Positions 44,971 to 54,629 are shown, counted from the first letter of the stretch. The stretch is 64,000 nt of DNA from Saccharospirillum sp043196875 (GCF_043196875.1 NZ_JBEBMX010000008.1:104695-168694); one strand, 5' to 3'. Numbers and translations: made by a program. The notes: generated by a model not told the origin, from the letters alone.

Positions 44971-44994
44971 CTTTTAGTAAGTACCAACCAAAAG
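44971..44994. promoter_or_regulatory. Candidate QorR operator
   Basis: CTTTTAGT (44971-44978) and ACCAAAAG (44987-44994) form an imperfect inverted repeat in the divergent qorB-qorR space, close to the qorR start. Confidence 0.45.
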
Positions 44995-45002
44995 GTAAGT
45001 AG

Positions 45003-45434
45003 ATGAGTACCCAAAACAACTACCCGTGGCGCAGTCTGAGCAACACTCTGGAAAGAGGCGATATCTTTGCCGCCCAGTGTCCATCCAGACCAGTACTACA
45101 GCATTTGACCAGCCGTTGGGGCGTTATCGTTTTAGCGGCATTGCTGGGCCGGCCCAGTTATCGATTCAGCGAGCTGCGTCGGATAATCGGTGGTATCAGC
45201 GAAAAGATGCTCGCCCAGACACTGCAGAATTTGGAGCGAGACGGATTCGTTAAGAGAACCATGCATCCTGTGTTGCCACCCCACGTGGATTACAGCTTGA
45301 CCAACCTGGGCCGGGAAAGTGCCTGCCTGGTTACTCAACTCGCAGACTTTGTGGAAAATCGCATTGAAGAGGTCACTGAAAACCAAAGATGCTATGACAG
45401 TAACAAAGGCGAGCCTTGGAACCTTGCCAAATAA
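45003..45434 (+). CDS. qorR: HxlR-family redox-sensing regulator, QorR (YtfH) type
   Basis: A 143-residue HxlR winged-helix protein (HLTSRWGVIVLAALLGRPSYRFSELRRIIGGISEKMLAQTLQNLERDGFVKRTMHP). An N-terminal Cys (AAQCPSRPVL, about residue 25) fits the redox-sensing Cys of known QorR. Divergent from qorB and probably its repressor. Confidence 0.85.
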   Translation: MSTQNNYPWRSLSNTLERGDIFAAQCPSRPVLQHLTSRWGVIVLAALLGRPSYRFSELRRIIGGISEKMLAQTLQNLERDGFVKRTMHPVLPPHVDYSLTNLGRESACLVTQLADFVENRIEEVTENQRCYDSNKGEPWNLAK

Positions 45435-45998
45435 GGCTTAGCAAACAACTCAGGTTAAACCTGCTTCCGCCAGAAATTCCATACCGCAGAGACTGTTAAT
45501 GACCACCCAAGATTGAGGTTGCTAATGACCAAACGAAGCTCTAGCTTTCATTGAGGCGACCGCCACTGAGAGTCAGCCTCAACCCGCCATTAGCCCGATC
45601 AATAAAAGCGACTCACAGCGATGCAGCTATAGGACCATCTTGATCGATAGACTTTGCTTTTCTCCAACCAGAGCCCACCACAGCAATCGATAACTCGTCA
45701 GTTATCGAATTTCGTTTACTAGGTCACTTTTCTATAAAAAATTCATTCACACCCGTTGCATTGGATAATTTGAATAGTTCAGAATGACATCTGTGACTGA
45801 GCTTCCATGCGACTGTCTGCTCCGTCACTCTCCCATGAGTCTTCCAGCCCTCCTTTCCGTACTTCATTGCTGATAAAAACAATTTAACTCATCGCCGTTT
45901 GATCGAGCGTTTGAACGATCGTGGTAATTCGTGATCTGCGTTTGAAATCCAGATGGACGATCGGTGTATTTACATTCGATGAATCAGGAAGCTGGACA
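45435..45998. other. Gene-free region with operator site C
   Basis: 564 bp without a convincing gene. It contains operator site C (45881-45927, pointing left) and a 47-residue minus-strand ORF (45724-45867) without a Shine-Dalgarno site. A TTAATGACC/CTAATGACC direct repeat is near 45496-45530. Transcription from site C might give a small RNA or peptide. Confidence 0.45.
45881..45927 (-). promoter_or_regulatory. 12-bp-phased operator, three half-sites with -10 (site C)
   Basis: On the minus strand TTACCACG, GTTCAAACG and ATCAAACG have ACG at steps of exactly 12 bp (32 bp total, 45896-45927). TAAATT follows after 9 bp. It faces away from SARP-hydrolase 4, whose gene starts at 45999. Confidence 0.78.
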
Positions 45999-47597
45999 AT
46001 GACACTATCCATTAAGACTTTAGGTGACCTAGCAATCTCCAGTGATGGCCAACCATTGGAGCTGCCGCAATCCAAACGAACCCGTGCACTCATAGCCTAT
46101 CTGGCCGTGGCAGCACGACCTCACCGCCGCGACCGTCTTTGTGAAATATTTTGGAAGCTGCCTGATGATCCACGCAGTGCCCTGCGTTGGTCATTGAGCA
46201 AAATCCGCCCGCTGGTCAACGCCGGCGGTAAAAACCGACTCGTTGCCGACAGAGAACGCGTTTCACTACTGACATACGACATGCTCATCGACATTCGCGA
46301 CATTGAAATGAAGGCGAATGATCCTTTTACGTCACCTAAAGAACTCGAAGCAATGCACACCACCTTGCAGGAAGTTTTTCTTGAAGGACTGGACCTGCCT
46401 GATCAGGAATTATTCCAACACTGGTTAACCGCTCAGCGCCGAGTCGTGGCTCAGCTACGCGCCAAAGTAATGTTCCGGCTGTCCAGCCACCCGGAATTGC
46501 CGCCATCAATGCAATTGTACTGGGCCAGATTGTGGGAGGAGCTGGAGCCTTATAATCCATCGGCGGCCACACGGTTGATAACACTGCTGGAATCCATAGG
46601 GCTGACTCGGGAGCTGAGCAGTCTGACTGTCCGGCTTACCAAACGATTCCAGTCCACCGGCATTAACTGGTCCCCCAAAAGGCGTTCGGGTAACCCCATC
46701 GGTATAGGCTCCGACCACCCCAAAGCGGCCATCGACGAAAGTTCTTTAGACTCACGGCAGAAAATTCAATTCTGTACCACTGACGATGACGTTCGTATTG
46801 CTTACGCCTCAGTCGGCAATGGTCCTACCATCGTCAAGGCTGCAAACTGGCTGAATCACCTGGAACACGACTGGGATGCCCCGATCTGGAGTCCGTTGTT
46901 CAGAGACCTGGCAGCAGATCACCGCTTCATTCGTTATGATGAACGCGGCTGTGGACTATCCGACTGGAAGGTAGAAGATCTCTCGTTCGACGCTTTTCTA
47001 AAAGACCTGGAAGCAGTCGTGAATGCCAGTGGCGCCGACCGCTTTGTATTATTAGGCATTTCTCAAGGTGCTGCGTTGTCCATCGCTTATGCCGTGGCAC
47101 ACCCGGAACGTGTCAGTCACCTGATTCTCTTTGGTGGTTACGCCCGCGGTGGCGGACTGACCACCAACGCTGAACTTAAGCGCGAGCGCGAGGCCGTGGT
47201 CACCCTGACCGAAATGGGTTGGTCACGAGACAATCCAGCTTACCGGCAGATTTTTTCGTCAACCTTTATTCCCAGTGCCAGCGCCAGCGAAGTGGCTTGG
47301 TTTAATGATTTTCAGCGCGCCACTACATCACCTGAAAACGCCGCCCGGTTCTTATCCATTTTCGATCACATCAATATTCAGGAATTATTACCGCTGGTGA
47401 CCGTGCCGACACTGGTCATACATTCACGGGACGATCAAAGGGTACCCGTCAAAGACGGACTCGACCTGGCAGCAAAAATCCCCAACGCAGAGTTCGTTGG
47501 CCTCAGCAGCGATAGTCATTCATTACTGGGAAGGGAGCCAGCCTCGACTGGTTTCCTTCAGGCTGTGCGTGATTTTCTTGCGCGGAACCCCGACTAA
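45999..47597 (+). CDS. SARP-like winged-helix/BTAD regulator fused to alpha/beta hydrolase (paralog 4)
   Basis: A 532-residue fusion of the same family. The winged helix has LPQSKRTRALIAYLAVAARPHRRDRLCEIFWKLPDDPRSALRW; the hydrolase has GISQG (Ser), SRDDQRVP (Asp) and SDSHSLLG (His). ATG at 45999 aligns with the paralog starts (MTLSIKTLGDLAI); an in-frame GTG at 45921 lies inside operator C and is not used. A second phased operator (site D) lies 180 bp after its end. Confidence 0.85.
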   Translation: MTLSIKTLGDLAISSDGQPLELPQSKRTRALIAYLAVAARPHRRDRLCEIFWKLPDDPRSALRWSLSKIRPLVNAGGKNRLVADRERVSLLTYDMLIDIRDIEMKANDPFTSPKELEAMHTTLQEVFLEGLDLPDQELFQHWLTAQRRVVAQLRAKVMFRLSSHPELPPSMQLYWARLWEELEPYNPSAATRLITLLESIGLTRELSSLTVRLTKRFQSTGINWSPKRRSGNPIGIGSDHPKAAIDESSLDSRQKIQFCTTDDDVRIAYASVGNGPTIVKAANWLNHLEHDWDAPIWSPLFRDLAADHRFIRYDERGCGLSDWKVEDLSFDAFLKDLEAVVNASGADRFVLLGISQGAALSIAYAVAHPERVSHLILFGGYARGGGLTTNAELKREREAVVTLTEMGWSRDNPAYRQIFSSTFIPSASASEVAWFNDFQRATTSPENAARFLSIFDHINIQELLPLVTVPTLVIHSRDDQRVPVKDGLDLAAKIPNAEFVGLSSDSHSLLGREPASTGFLQAVRDFLARNPD

Positions 47598-47773
47598 CCG
47601 GAACAGGATGTTTCACATGATCGAGCAATCCGGATGTGCTCAAAAAACAGTCAGCCATGTCTGACTAAGCACCTACCAATCGCGAGGTTTAAATGACAAT
47701 TTTTCCGCCGTGGACTGACTAAATGCGTTTTTTTCAAACCTTTAACGCAAATAAAAAGCAGATTTCTAAAAAA

Positions 47774-47819
47774 TACCACGGTTTTTTACACGCTCAGTCA
47801 AACGGTGATGCGTCATACT
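47774..47819 (+). promoter_or_regulatory. 12-bp-phased operator, three half-sites with -10 (site D)
   Basis: TACCACG, TTACACG and GTCAAACG have ACG at 47778, 47790 and 47802. CATACT (47814-47819) follows after 9 bp. It points right to a 57-residue ORF. Confidence 0.78.
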
Positions 47820-47866
47820 CTTTATCGCTGGTTAAGGACACGCCCTCCAGCTAAGGAAGATGAGGC

Positions 47867-48040
47867 ATGGAAGCCTGGCAAGGACGCCATTTTTTTAAAC
47901 TGCAAGACCAACAGAAAGCGATAAAGGTTCCTCAACCTATAACCATACCGTCCCCTTCCGGGGGCGGCGATTGGCCCACACTTTCAATGCTATTCCATTC
48001 CTTGGTAGCGAAAGGAGGGCCTTTTTTGTGCTACCGATAA
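47867..48040 (+). CDS. Possible 57-residue small protein under site D
   Basis: A short ORF beginning MEAWQGRHFFKLQDQQKAIK and ending GGPFLCYR, with a TAAGGAAG site (47851-47858) at good spacing from the ATG. It is the first ORF after operator D and its -10. No homolog is recognised and no signal peptide is seen, so it could be a real peptide of the regulon or a leader of a small RNA. Confidence 0.35.
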   Translation: MEAWQGRHFFKLQDQQKAIKVPQPITIPSPSGGGDWPTLSMLFHSLVAKGGPFLCYR

Positions 48041-48065
48041 TTATCGATTGTCATATTGTGCACAT

Positions 48066-48089
48066 AAAAAAAGCAGCCATCGGCTGCTT
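48066..48089 (-). terminator. Rho-independent terminator
   Basis: AAGCAGCC (48071-48078) pairs with GGCTGCTT (48082-48089), with T-run on the minus strand. It ends the small membrane protein gene next to it. Confidence 0.85.
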
Positions 48090-48118
48090 ATATCAATCTA
48101 ATGGTCAACCTTAGGTTA

Positions 48119-48355
48119 TTAACTGACCAACCTAACAATATACAACAGGATGATGGCGCCAACAGTAGCGGTAACGATGGAGCCAAACAGATTCCAGGTG
48201 GTAAAGCCCAATAAGTTGAACGCCAGTCCGCCAACGAAGGAGCCCACCACCCCAACGACTATATTACCGAGAATCCCAAACCCAGCTCCCTGAGTGATTT
48301 GTCCAGCCAACCAACCCGCCAGGGCACCAATCAACAGAAAAATAATCAAATGCAT
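48119..48355 (-). CDS. GlsB/YeaQ/YmgE family small membrane protein
   Basis: A 78-residue protein with three hydrophobic segments and the family text LIGALAGWLAGQITQGAGFGILGNIVVGVVGSFVGG. This is the transglycosylase-associated family induced by stress; mechanism unknown. The terminator at 48066 follows. Confidence 0.9.
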   Translation of the reverse strand: MHLIIFLLIGALAGWLAGQITQGAGFGILGNIVVGVVGSFVGGLAFNLLGFTTWNLFGSIVTATVGAIILLYIVRLVS

Positions 48356-48483
48356 CGTCGTCTCTCCTTTGTGCTATATCAGTTTCGAACCTTTCATCCT
48401 TTAAGACGTGGCTCTATTTAACGACATTACAAGGGGCGAAAATTTGACCCACTACACAATTCAGCCACGCAGAGAACCCCGCA

Positions 48484-50130
48484 CTAGAGTTTAAAGCCAT
48501 CCAATACTGATTGAATCTCTGCCGATTGACGGGTGAGGTCGTCGGCAGCCCGATCTATTTGCTGAGAATTTCCAGTGTTTTCTTTCGAGTAATCGGCGAT
48601 GGATTGCAAGTTTTCATTGATACCCGATACCACCTGACTCTGCTCTTCGGTAGCGGTGGCGATCTGCGTGCTGATGTCATTGATCTCTTGCATATAGGAT
48701 TGAATTTTCTGGAATGCCTGAGTTGTTTCACTGACATCCGATACCGTTTCCTGGCCGAGCTCAGTGCCCCGAGTCATCGATTCCACCGTCTGATTAACAC
48801 CGCTTTGCAGCCGTTCAATGCGTTCTTGAATATCTTCTGTGGACTGCTGGGTTTTACTGGCTAATGAGCGCACCTCATCGGCAACCACCGCAAAACCTCG
48901 CCCCTGTTCGCCCGCGCGTGCCGCTTCGATAGCAGCGTTCAATGCCAACAGGTTGGTTTGTTCAGCAATGCCTTTAATAACCTCCAGAACCCCGGCGATA
49001 TTTTCTGCTTCTTCTGCCAGGTTGTGAGTTGCACTGGAAGCATCATTGAGCCCATGCATCAGTGTTTGCATACGTTGATTGGCTTGTTCTGCCCGCTCCG
49101 TACCATCACGAACACTGTCCAAGGCTTCATTGGCGCTGACGGCGCCTCGTTCGGCATTGCTGGCAATTTCACGTGCCGAACCATGCAGTTGTTCGACAGC
49201 AGTGACGACCTGATCCATGGATTCTTCTTGCTGCTGCGCCAGATTGATATTGCTGCGACTGGCCGAGTTCATGGTTTGACCGCTGTCCAGCAGCTGCCGA
49301 TTAACACGCGTCACCCGAGCCATGGAATGGTGCAGTTTTTCCATCAAATGATTGAAATGCTCTGCCAACTGGCCGACTTCATCGCGCTGACTCAGACTCA
49401 AACGAGCCGTAAGGTCACCTTCGCCTGACGCCAAATCACTGAGCCGGTCGCGTAAATGGATAATCGGTCGCGATAGCGAACGTGGCAGTAATATACCGAT
49501 GGCCAAAATCACAACGAGTGCCAGCAACAGCTGAATCAAAAAAGCGAAAATAGTGCTGTCACTTTGTGCGATCGCGCTGTCACCTTGGGCTTGTGCCTCG
49601 GCATTAACCTGTTGCGCCAGGTCATCGATCAAGGTATTGGCAGCGGAGAATGCCGCTTCGCCGTCGGTGATGCTGATCTGGTAGGCAACCGAAGCAAGAC
49701 CGTCTGTCGCTAATTCCAATATTTCCTGGGAATGCGACTCCCATTGATCGAGAGACGTCAGAATCTCATCCAGCAATAGCTGGTTTTCTTCTGACTCCAA
49801 TAATGCAGCTAAGCGGGCAATTTCTTCACGGGTCATTGCAATACCGGTTTCTTGCTGATTCCGGTAAGCATCCATTTGCTCACGAGGAGTACCCCAGTTA
49901 CCCCCCTGGATGTAATCACGCTGGGCAACCAATGCCCGATAGAGATTGGATTTTATGCTAGCCAGTGACAGTTGCGCCGGCTGATAACGACTGATGAGAG
50001 CGTCAGAACTGGCATTTAACGCCAGCATGCTTTGAATCCCTCCAACCGTCATGACCAAGGTCATCAACAAGATCAGCGCCAGAGGCAAGCGGACCTTATT
50101 GGCGATCGACAAATTTCTAAGCCAAGTCAT
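48484..50130 (-). CDS. Methyl-accepting chemotaxis protein, four-helix-bundle sensor
   Basis: A 548-residue chemoreceptor. TM1 is at about residues 14-36, a helical periplasmic region (4HB_MCP-like) follows to about 185, TM2 (LLALVVILAIGILLP) to about 210, then HAMP and the signalling hairpin with EQTNLLALNAAIEAARAGEQGRGFAVVADEVRSLA. ATG at 50130 is used because AGGA lies 7 bp upstream; an in-frame ATG at 50151 adds seven residues and lacks a site. No pentapeptide tail is seen. Confidence 0.88.
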   Translation of the reverse strand: MTWLRNLSIANKVRLPLALILLMTLVMTVGGIQSMLALNASSDALISRYQPAQLSLASIKSNLYRALVAQRDYIQGGNWGTPREQMDAYRNQQETGIAMTREEIARLAALLESEENQLLLDEILTSLDQWESHSQEILELATDGLASVAYQISITDGEAAFSAANTLIDDLAQQVNAEAQAQGDSAIAQSDSTIFAFLIQLLLALVVILAIGILLPRSLSRPIIHLRDRLSDLASGEGDLTARLSLSQRDEVGQLAEHFNHLMEKLHHSMARVTRVNRQLLDSGQTMNSASRSNINLAQQQEESMDQVVTAVEQLHGSAREIASNAERGAVSANEALDSVRDGTERAEQANQRMQTLMHGLNDASSATHNLAEEAENIAGVLEVIKGIAEQTNLLALNAAIEAARAGEQGRGFAVVADEVRSLASKTQQSTEDIQERIERLQSGVNQTVESMTRGTELGQETVSDVSETTQAFQKIQSYMQEINDISTQIATATEEQSQVVSGINENLQSIADYSKENTGNSQQIDRAADDLTRQSAEIQSVLDGFKL

Positions 50131-50404
50131 GGGAGTGTCCTGCTGCGACATGAATGAGTATGTCCGAGCTTCGATCCCTGGAGCAGCGGTATAGGCAGTT
50201 TATCCTGTAAACCTTTAGGAAGTAATCGGCCCGCGTCAGGAGGAATCGAGCCAAACAGCGTTCCTTCTCGTGGACGCTATGTTCCTTAGAAATAATGATC
50301 AGGGCGAACACCGCAACGAAGCGGCAGGCCAGACGAAAGCGGGCTAGACTGAATATTAAACACGCTGTTTGAGCGTATAAGTTCTTGTGGAGCATGGATT
50401 ATTG

Positions 50405-52906
50405 ATGGCAGCTTGGCATAGACAGGCATTGATATGGCTATTGGGCTTGATGCTGTCAGGTCCAGTCTGCGCCAGTCATCAATGGTCACAGGATATGCCC
50501 AGCCGCTGGCTCACCAACCCGGATGCAACCTGGATGGCCGACCCCAGCCTTGGACCTGACCAAGCCTGGCCCGCCTTGTCAGCTGCTGGCAATAAGATGG
50601 CACCACCAGGGCTGAGTGGAAAAGCCATCTGGCTGTTGTTTGAGATCGAGAATCAGGCGGCAGACGAGCAAACCTACTATCTGTCTAACGAGAACGTCAT
50701 TCTGTCCGAGTTGGACCTTTATCTGCTGAATGCCCAAGGCGAAATGTTGAAGCAACTGCCATTGGGACAAAATCAGCCAAACTTCCCTCAACTGACGACC
50801 GGCGAGCGATTCAACGGCCAGATAACACTGGATGGACGGGGCTACTACTATCTTATGGCCCGCTTAAAATCCGATACCCCAATTGCTCTGGCAATCCGTG
50901 TTACCCCAGATAGTCGTTGGCAGGCATTACAGCGCCAGCAATTTGCGACGGACTGGTCCATGTTTGCGGTGTTAGCGACCTTGCTGGCCTTTAATCTGGT
51001 TTTGTTGTTTGGACGCCTCGATTCCACTCAGGGCTGGCTAGTCAGTTTCCACGCGCTGCTCATTCTTTATGTTGGTTCCTTGCAAGGATTTGGCTACCAG
51101 TTTCTTCCAGCTGGGACAGTTTCCTGGTTCAGCCAACATATCCTGGTGCTGAATTTCATCATCCAGTTGCTGCTGTATCGTTTTGCCTTGGCCTTTCTCA
51201 GTCAGGGCGAGCCAGCACCACCCAGAACCATTCGATTTCGCTACGGTATTCCGGTCGTTCAACTGGTTGGCGTGGTTGCCGCCCTCACTTGGCAAGATCG
51301 CTTTGTCATGCCGCTGTTCTTACTGGCCCAGTTGTTGGTTGTGGTACCTATTTTTCTGTTTGCCTGGCGCCAGGAACGTGCTGGTTATCGCCCGGCGCGA
51401 TTGCTCATTGCGGCACTCTTTGTACAAATCCTTGGCGGTAGCGTTGGCACTCTGGCATTCACAGGTCTATGGCCGGTATCCGACTTGGCCCTGAATGCTT
51501 TTTTTATATCGGCGGTGCTGGAATTATTGCTGATGGCTTTTGCAGTCGCCGCACGACTGCGTTTTCTCGAAAAACGACAACAGTTGGTATTATTGACTGA
51601 CACCGCCACCGGTCTGCCCGGACGCCCTTATATCGATCAGGAGCTGGCCGAACACTGGCAAAAGTTGTGTAGTGAGGCCACTGAACCAGTAGTACTGCTG
51701 GTCCAATTGAACGGCTTTCGGACTTTGTTGCAGTTACTCGGACCGGGGTTGGTGCAACGGCTCAGCGTGCAGGCGATGCAATATTGGAACCAAGGACTGA
51801 ACCAATTGTCCGGTGTACAGCACTTACCCGGTTACCCTAAGGCATCGCTGGCCGTTTTTGCGCACGACAGTTTTTTGGTCCTGGTCGATCAACAGCGGCA
51901 ACCTGACCTTAGAGCCCGGCTGGCGGCGTTAAGTCATCTGGAGCTGGAAGTTGATGGGCAGAATTTTGAACTGGAAAGCCAGGTCGCCTGTTTTCATGTC
52001 GGAACGCAACCAGAAGCCCTGGACGAAATCCTGCGGCGCTTGAATGTGGCTCTGGTCAGCGGCCATCAACAGGGGCGGTCATTTCAATCCTACAGTCTGG
52101 AACAGGATACTGTTTTCCAGCGCCGAATCGGTCTGGCCCAGGCGCTCCCTCAGGCGTTGCAGGCTGGGGAACTCAGCTGTCATGTACAGCCGGTGATCGA
52201 CTTGAACAGCGGTGAAGTCACCGGTGGCGAAATTCTATTGCGCTGGAGAAGTCCGGTCTTTGGTGATGTATCGCCGGCAGAGTTTATTCCACTGGCCGAG
52301 CAGATGAATCGGGTTTCAGGGTTAACCCGTTATGTATTGGCTGAGGTTAATCGCTGGCAATCGGACCCGAAATCACCGAGTTGGCCATTGTCGGTCAATT
52401 TATCGGTGTTGGATTTAATTGCCGAAGACGATGGCCGGGATCTGATTTCGTGCCTCGATAATATCGGTTTGTCACCGCGTCGATTAAAAGTCGAAATCAC
52501 CGAAACCATGGTTATGGAGCAGACTGATCGCTGTCTGGAAACCCTGGAACGACTGCGCGCTTTAGGCTGCCTGCTGTCTATTGACGACTTTGGCACCGGC
52601 TATTCATCGCTGGCTTATCTGTCGCGTATCAAACCCGATGAGATAAAAATTGACCGCGCCTTTGTACGCGCGCTGAACAACTCACCGACCGACCAGCATA
52701 TCGTGACAGCGATCGTGCAATTAGCCCGTACGCTGGGTGCCGTCATTGTGGCTGAAGGGGTCGAGGATGAACACACCCTGGCGCTGTGCCGCGAGCTGGG
52801 CTGCAATCGCGCTCAGGGTTATCTAATTGCCCGCCCCATGCCACTGGATCAACTGCATGATTGGCTGCAACAAGAGTCAACCGTCAAACTGCCTCAATGG
52901 CAATAA
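50405..52906 (+). CDS. 7TM-DISM sensor with degenerate GGDEF and intact EAL domain
   Basis: An 833-residue membrane signalling protein. A signal peptide and periplasmic 7TMR-DISMED2-like domain (residues about 25-185) precede a seven-helix 7TMR-DISM region (190-395), then a GGDEF fold in which the motif is replaced by AHDSF, so no cyclase is expected. The EAL domain (about 585-825) keeps EILLRW, NLSVLD, EITETMV, DDFGTGYSS, KIDR and EGVE, so it should hydrolyse c-di-GMP. ATG at 50405 is used; a GTG at 50387 is possible. Confidence 0.88.
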   Translation: MAAWHRQALIWLLGLMLSGPVCASHQWSQDMPSRWLTNPDATWMADPSLGPDQAWPALSAAGNKMAPPGLSGKAIWLLFEIENQAADEQTYYLSNENVILSELDLYLLNAQGEMLKQLPLGQNQPNFPQLTTGERFNGQITLDGRGYYYLMARLKSDTPIALAIRVTPDSRWQALQRQQFATDWSMFAVLATLLAFNLVLLFGRLDSTQGWLVSFHALLILYVGSLQGFGYQFLPAGTVSWFSQHILVLNFIIQLLLYRFALAFLSQGEPAPPRTIRFRYGIPVVQLVGVVAALTWQDRFVMPLFLLAQLLVVVPIFLFAWRQERAGYRPARLLIAALFVQILGGSVGTLAFTGLWPVSDLALNAFFISAVLELLLMAFAVAARLRFLEKRQQLVLLTDTATGLPGRPYIDQELAEHWQKLCSEATEPVVLLVQLNGFRTLLQLLGPGLVQRLSVQAMQYWNQGLNQLSGVQHLPGYPKASLAVFAHDSFLVLVDQQRQPDLRARLAALSHLELEVDGQNFELESQVACFHVGTQPEALDEILRRLNVALVSGHQQGRSFQSYSLEQDTVFQRRIGLAQALPQALQAGELSCHVQPVIDLNSGEVTGGEILLRWRSPVFGDVSPAEFIPLAEQMNRVSGLTRYVLAEVNRWQSDPKSPSWPLSVNLSVLDLIAEDDGRDLISCLDNIGLSPRRLKVEITETMVMEQTDRCLETLERLRALGCLLSIDDFGTGYSSLAYLSRIKPDEIKIDRAFVRALNNSPTDQHIVTAIVQLARTLGAVIVAEGVEDEHTLALCRELGCNRAQGYLIARPMPLDQLHDWLQQESTVKLPQWQ

Positions 52907-53682
52907 CGCACCGGCCAAGCCTGGTTACTGACGCCAATAGCAAGGTTGTTTGACAACTGCAATTTAAAGCTGCCGCTGACCCGAAAACTGGCCGTATCGA
53001 CGGTAAAGTGGGTACTGTCTTCGGCTCTGGCGATACCGGGACGAAAGGGCGCTACCCAGGTTGGCTGATAGTTTTCCCAAAGCGTAACTGTCACCGGAAT
53101 CTGGCCGGCGAGGTCAGCCTTCGCTTTGGCATTGATCTGCCGCATCAAGGTTGCCAGCGGCAGCTGTATTTCAGTTTCGTCCTGCGCCAAGGATAGATCC
53201 AGCGTCCAGCTTTCGCTGCCGCAAAAGGCAGTGAATGACCAGCCACGAACTCTATCGGTCTGACCATCGACAACCAGCGTCAGTTCGTCGTTGCGATCGA
53301 ATACCTGACCTTCCACCTGCGCCTGACCGCTGAGCGTCACTGCTTCTGTTAATGGCAACGTCATTTGCGCGACACCCGGGAGTACCAACTGATAAGGACC
53401 AAAATCAGGCTCGAGCTGAGCACCGTAATCACCCTCTTCACTTCCTGGCTTCAACGCTATCACTTCACCACCAGCCGTCAGAATTTCAAGACGGTTACCG
53501 TCAGCCTCGACGCGACGATCCCACATGCCGGCACGGATCTCGGTGCGGACTTCAACCGTTCCGGGCTGATGCCGGTATTCAACTTTGATATCCAGATCGT
53601 CAGGATCAACATCCTGAATAGAAACAGCACTGCAACCGGCCAGCAGGGCGATCGCAACGGCAAAAAGTATCGGTTTAAACAT
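52894..53682 (-). CDS. Beta-rich lipoprotein of unknown function
   Basis: A 262-residue lipoprotein. The lipobox LLAGC puts the modified Cys at residue 17. The rest is beta-strand-rich with no recognised domain and ends NQAWPVRYCH. The gene end overlaps the EAL gene end by 13 bp (convergent). Confidence 0.7.
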   Translation of the reverse strand: MFKPILFAVAIALLAGCSAVSIQDVDPDDLDIKVEYRHQPGTVEVRTEIRAGMWDRRVEADGNRLEILTAGGEVIALKPGSEEGDYGAQLEPDFGPYQLVLPGVAQMTLPLTEAVTLSGQAQVEGQVFDRNDELTLVVDGQTDRVRGWSFTAFCGSESWTLDLSLAQDETEIQLPLATLMRQINAKAKADLAGQIPVTVTLWENYQPTWVAPFRPGIARAEDSTHFTVDTASFRVSGSFKLQLSNNLAIGVSNQAWPVRYCH

Positions 53683-53791
53683 GTGCCACAGAACCAGAAA
53701 TGAATCAGCCCACAGTATAAAGAAATCGACTTCACTACACAGTGATCTGTTCAGCCATTAGCATGCAGCCATCAAAGTGTAAGGAAAAACC

Positions 53792-54403
53792 ATGCTGACT
53801 AACGGACCAGAACAGGGCCCAACCTTGATTCTCGCTCATGGCGCAGGTGCTGCCATGGATTCTGATTTTATGAATCTGCTGGCCGAAGGTTTAGGCCAGG
53901 CAGGAATCAAGGTGCTTCGGTTTGAGTTTCCCTATATGGCGCAGCGGCGCGAAACGGGCAAGAAACGACCACCCGATAGGGCTCCCAAACTGTTGGATAG
54001 CTTCGCTGATGTCCTGAGTAGCCAAGGTACTCAACCGATATTTATCGGCGGTAAATCCATGGGCGGACGCATGGCCACCCTGCTCGCCACTGAGCGGCAA
54101 GTCGCCGGTGTTTGTGTTTATGGTTATCCCTTCCATCCAGCCGGCAAAGCCGAAAAGCAACGCCTTGACCATCTGCCCGACATTGGTTGCCCGGTACTCA
54201 TCTGTCAGGGTGAACGCGATGCCCTGGGCAATCGCCCTGAGGTTGAAAGCTATGACCTGCCACACAATATCGAACTGCATTGGCTGCCTGACGGTGATCA
54301 CAGTCTTAAACCGCGCAAGGCCAGTGGGCTGACGCTGATGGATAATCTGAACAGCGCCATCCGACAAACGCGCGCCTTTATCGATCAGCATTCAGCACTT
54401 TAA
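53792..54403 (+). CDS. Alpha/beta hydrolase, KANL3/Tex30-like (dienelactone-hydrolase fold)
   Basis: A 203-residue hydrolase. LILAHGAGAAMDSDFMNLLAEGL, IFIGGKSMGGRMATLLA with Ser in GKSMGG, QGERDALG and DGDHSLKP form the triad. The same short form is widely found next to unrelated genes; substrate unknown. Confidence 0.85.
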   Translation: MLTNGPEQGPTLILAHGAGAAMDSDFMNLLAEGLGQAGIKVLRFEFPYMAQRRETGKKRPPDRAPKLLDSFADVLSSQGTQPIFIGGKSMGGRMATLLATERQVAGVCVYGYPFHPAGKAEKQRLDHLPDIGCPVLICQGERDALGNRPEVESYDLPHNIELHWLPDGDHSLKPRKASGLTLMDNLNSAIRQTRAFIDQHSAL

Positions 54404-54629
54404 CACTGATCAAACGGCTTCAGATGGGCTCTATTCTTTTCTGGCCGCCGCGCCACTGGTATTCTTGCAGCTGTCTCGACGCCGTCGCATCTGTGCTCCT
54501 TGACCATCCATATTGAGATGGTCCTCACTGGCCCGGACCGCAACCGGACCGATGTCGGGGCCTACAAGGCCTATCAGGCCATAAATTCTCGGGCCGCGAA
54601 CGCGCGGCCACCTCCAACAGGAGTTTCCT

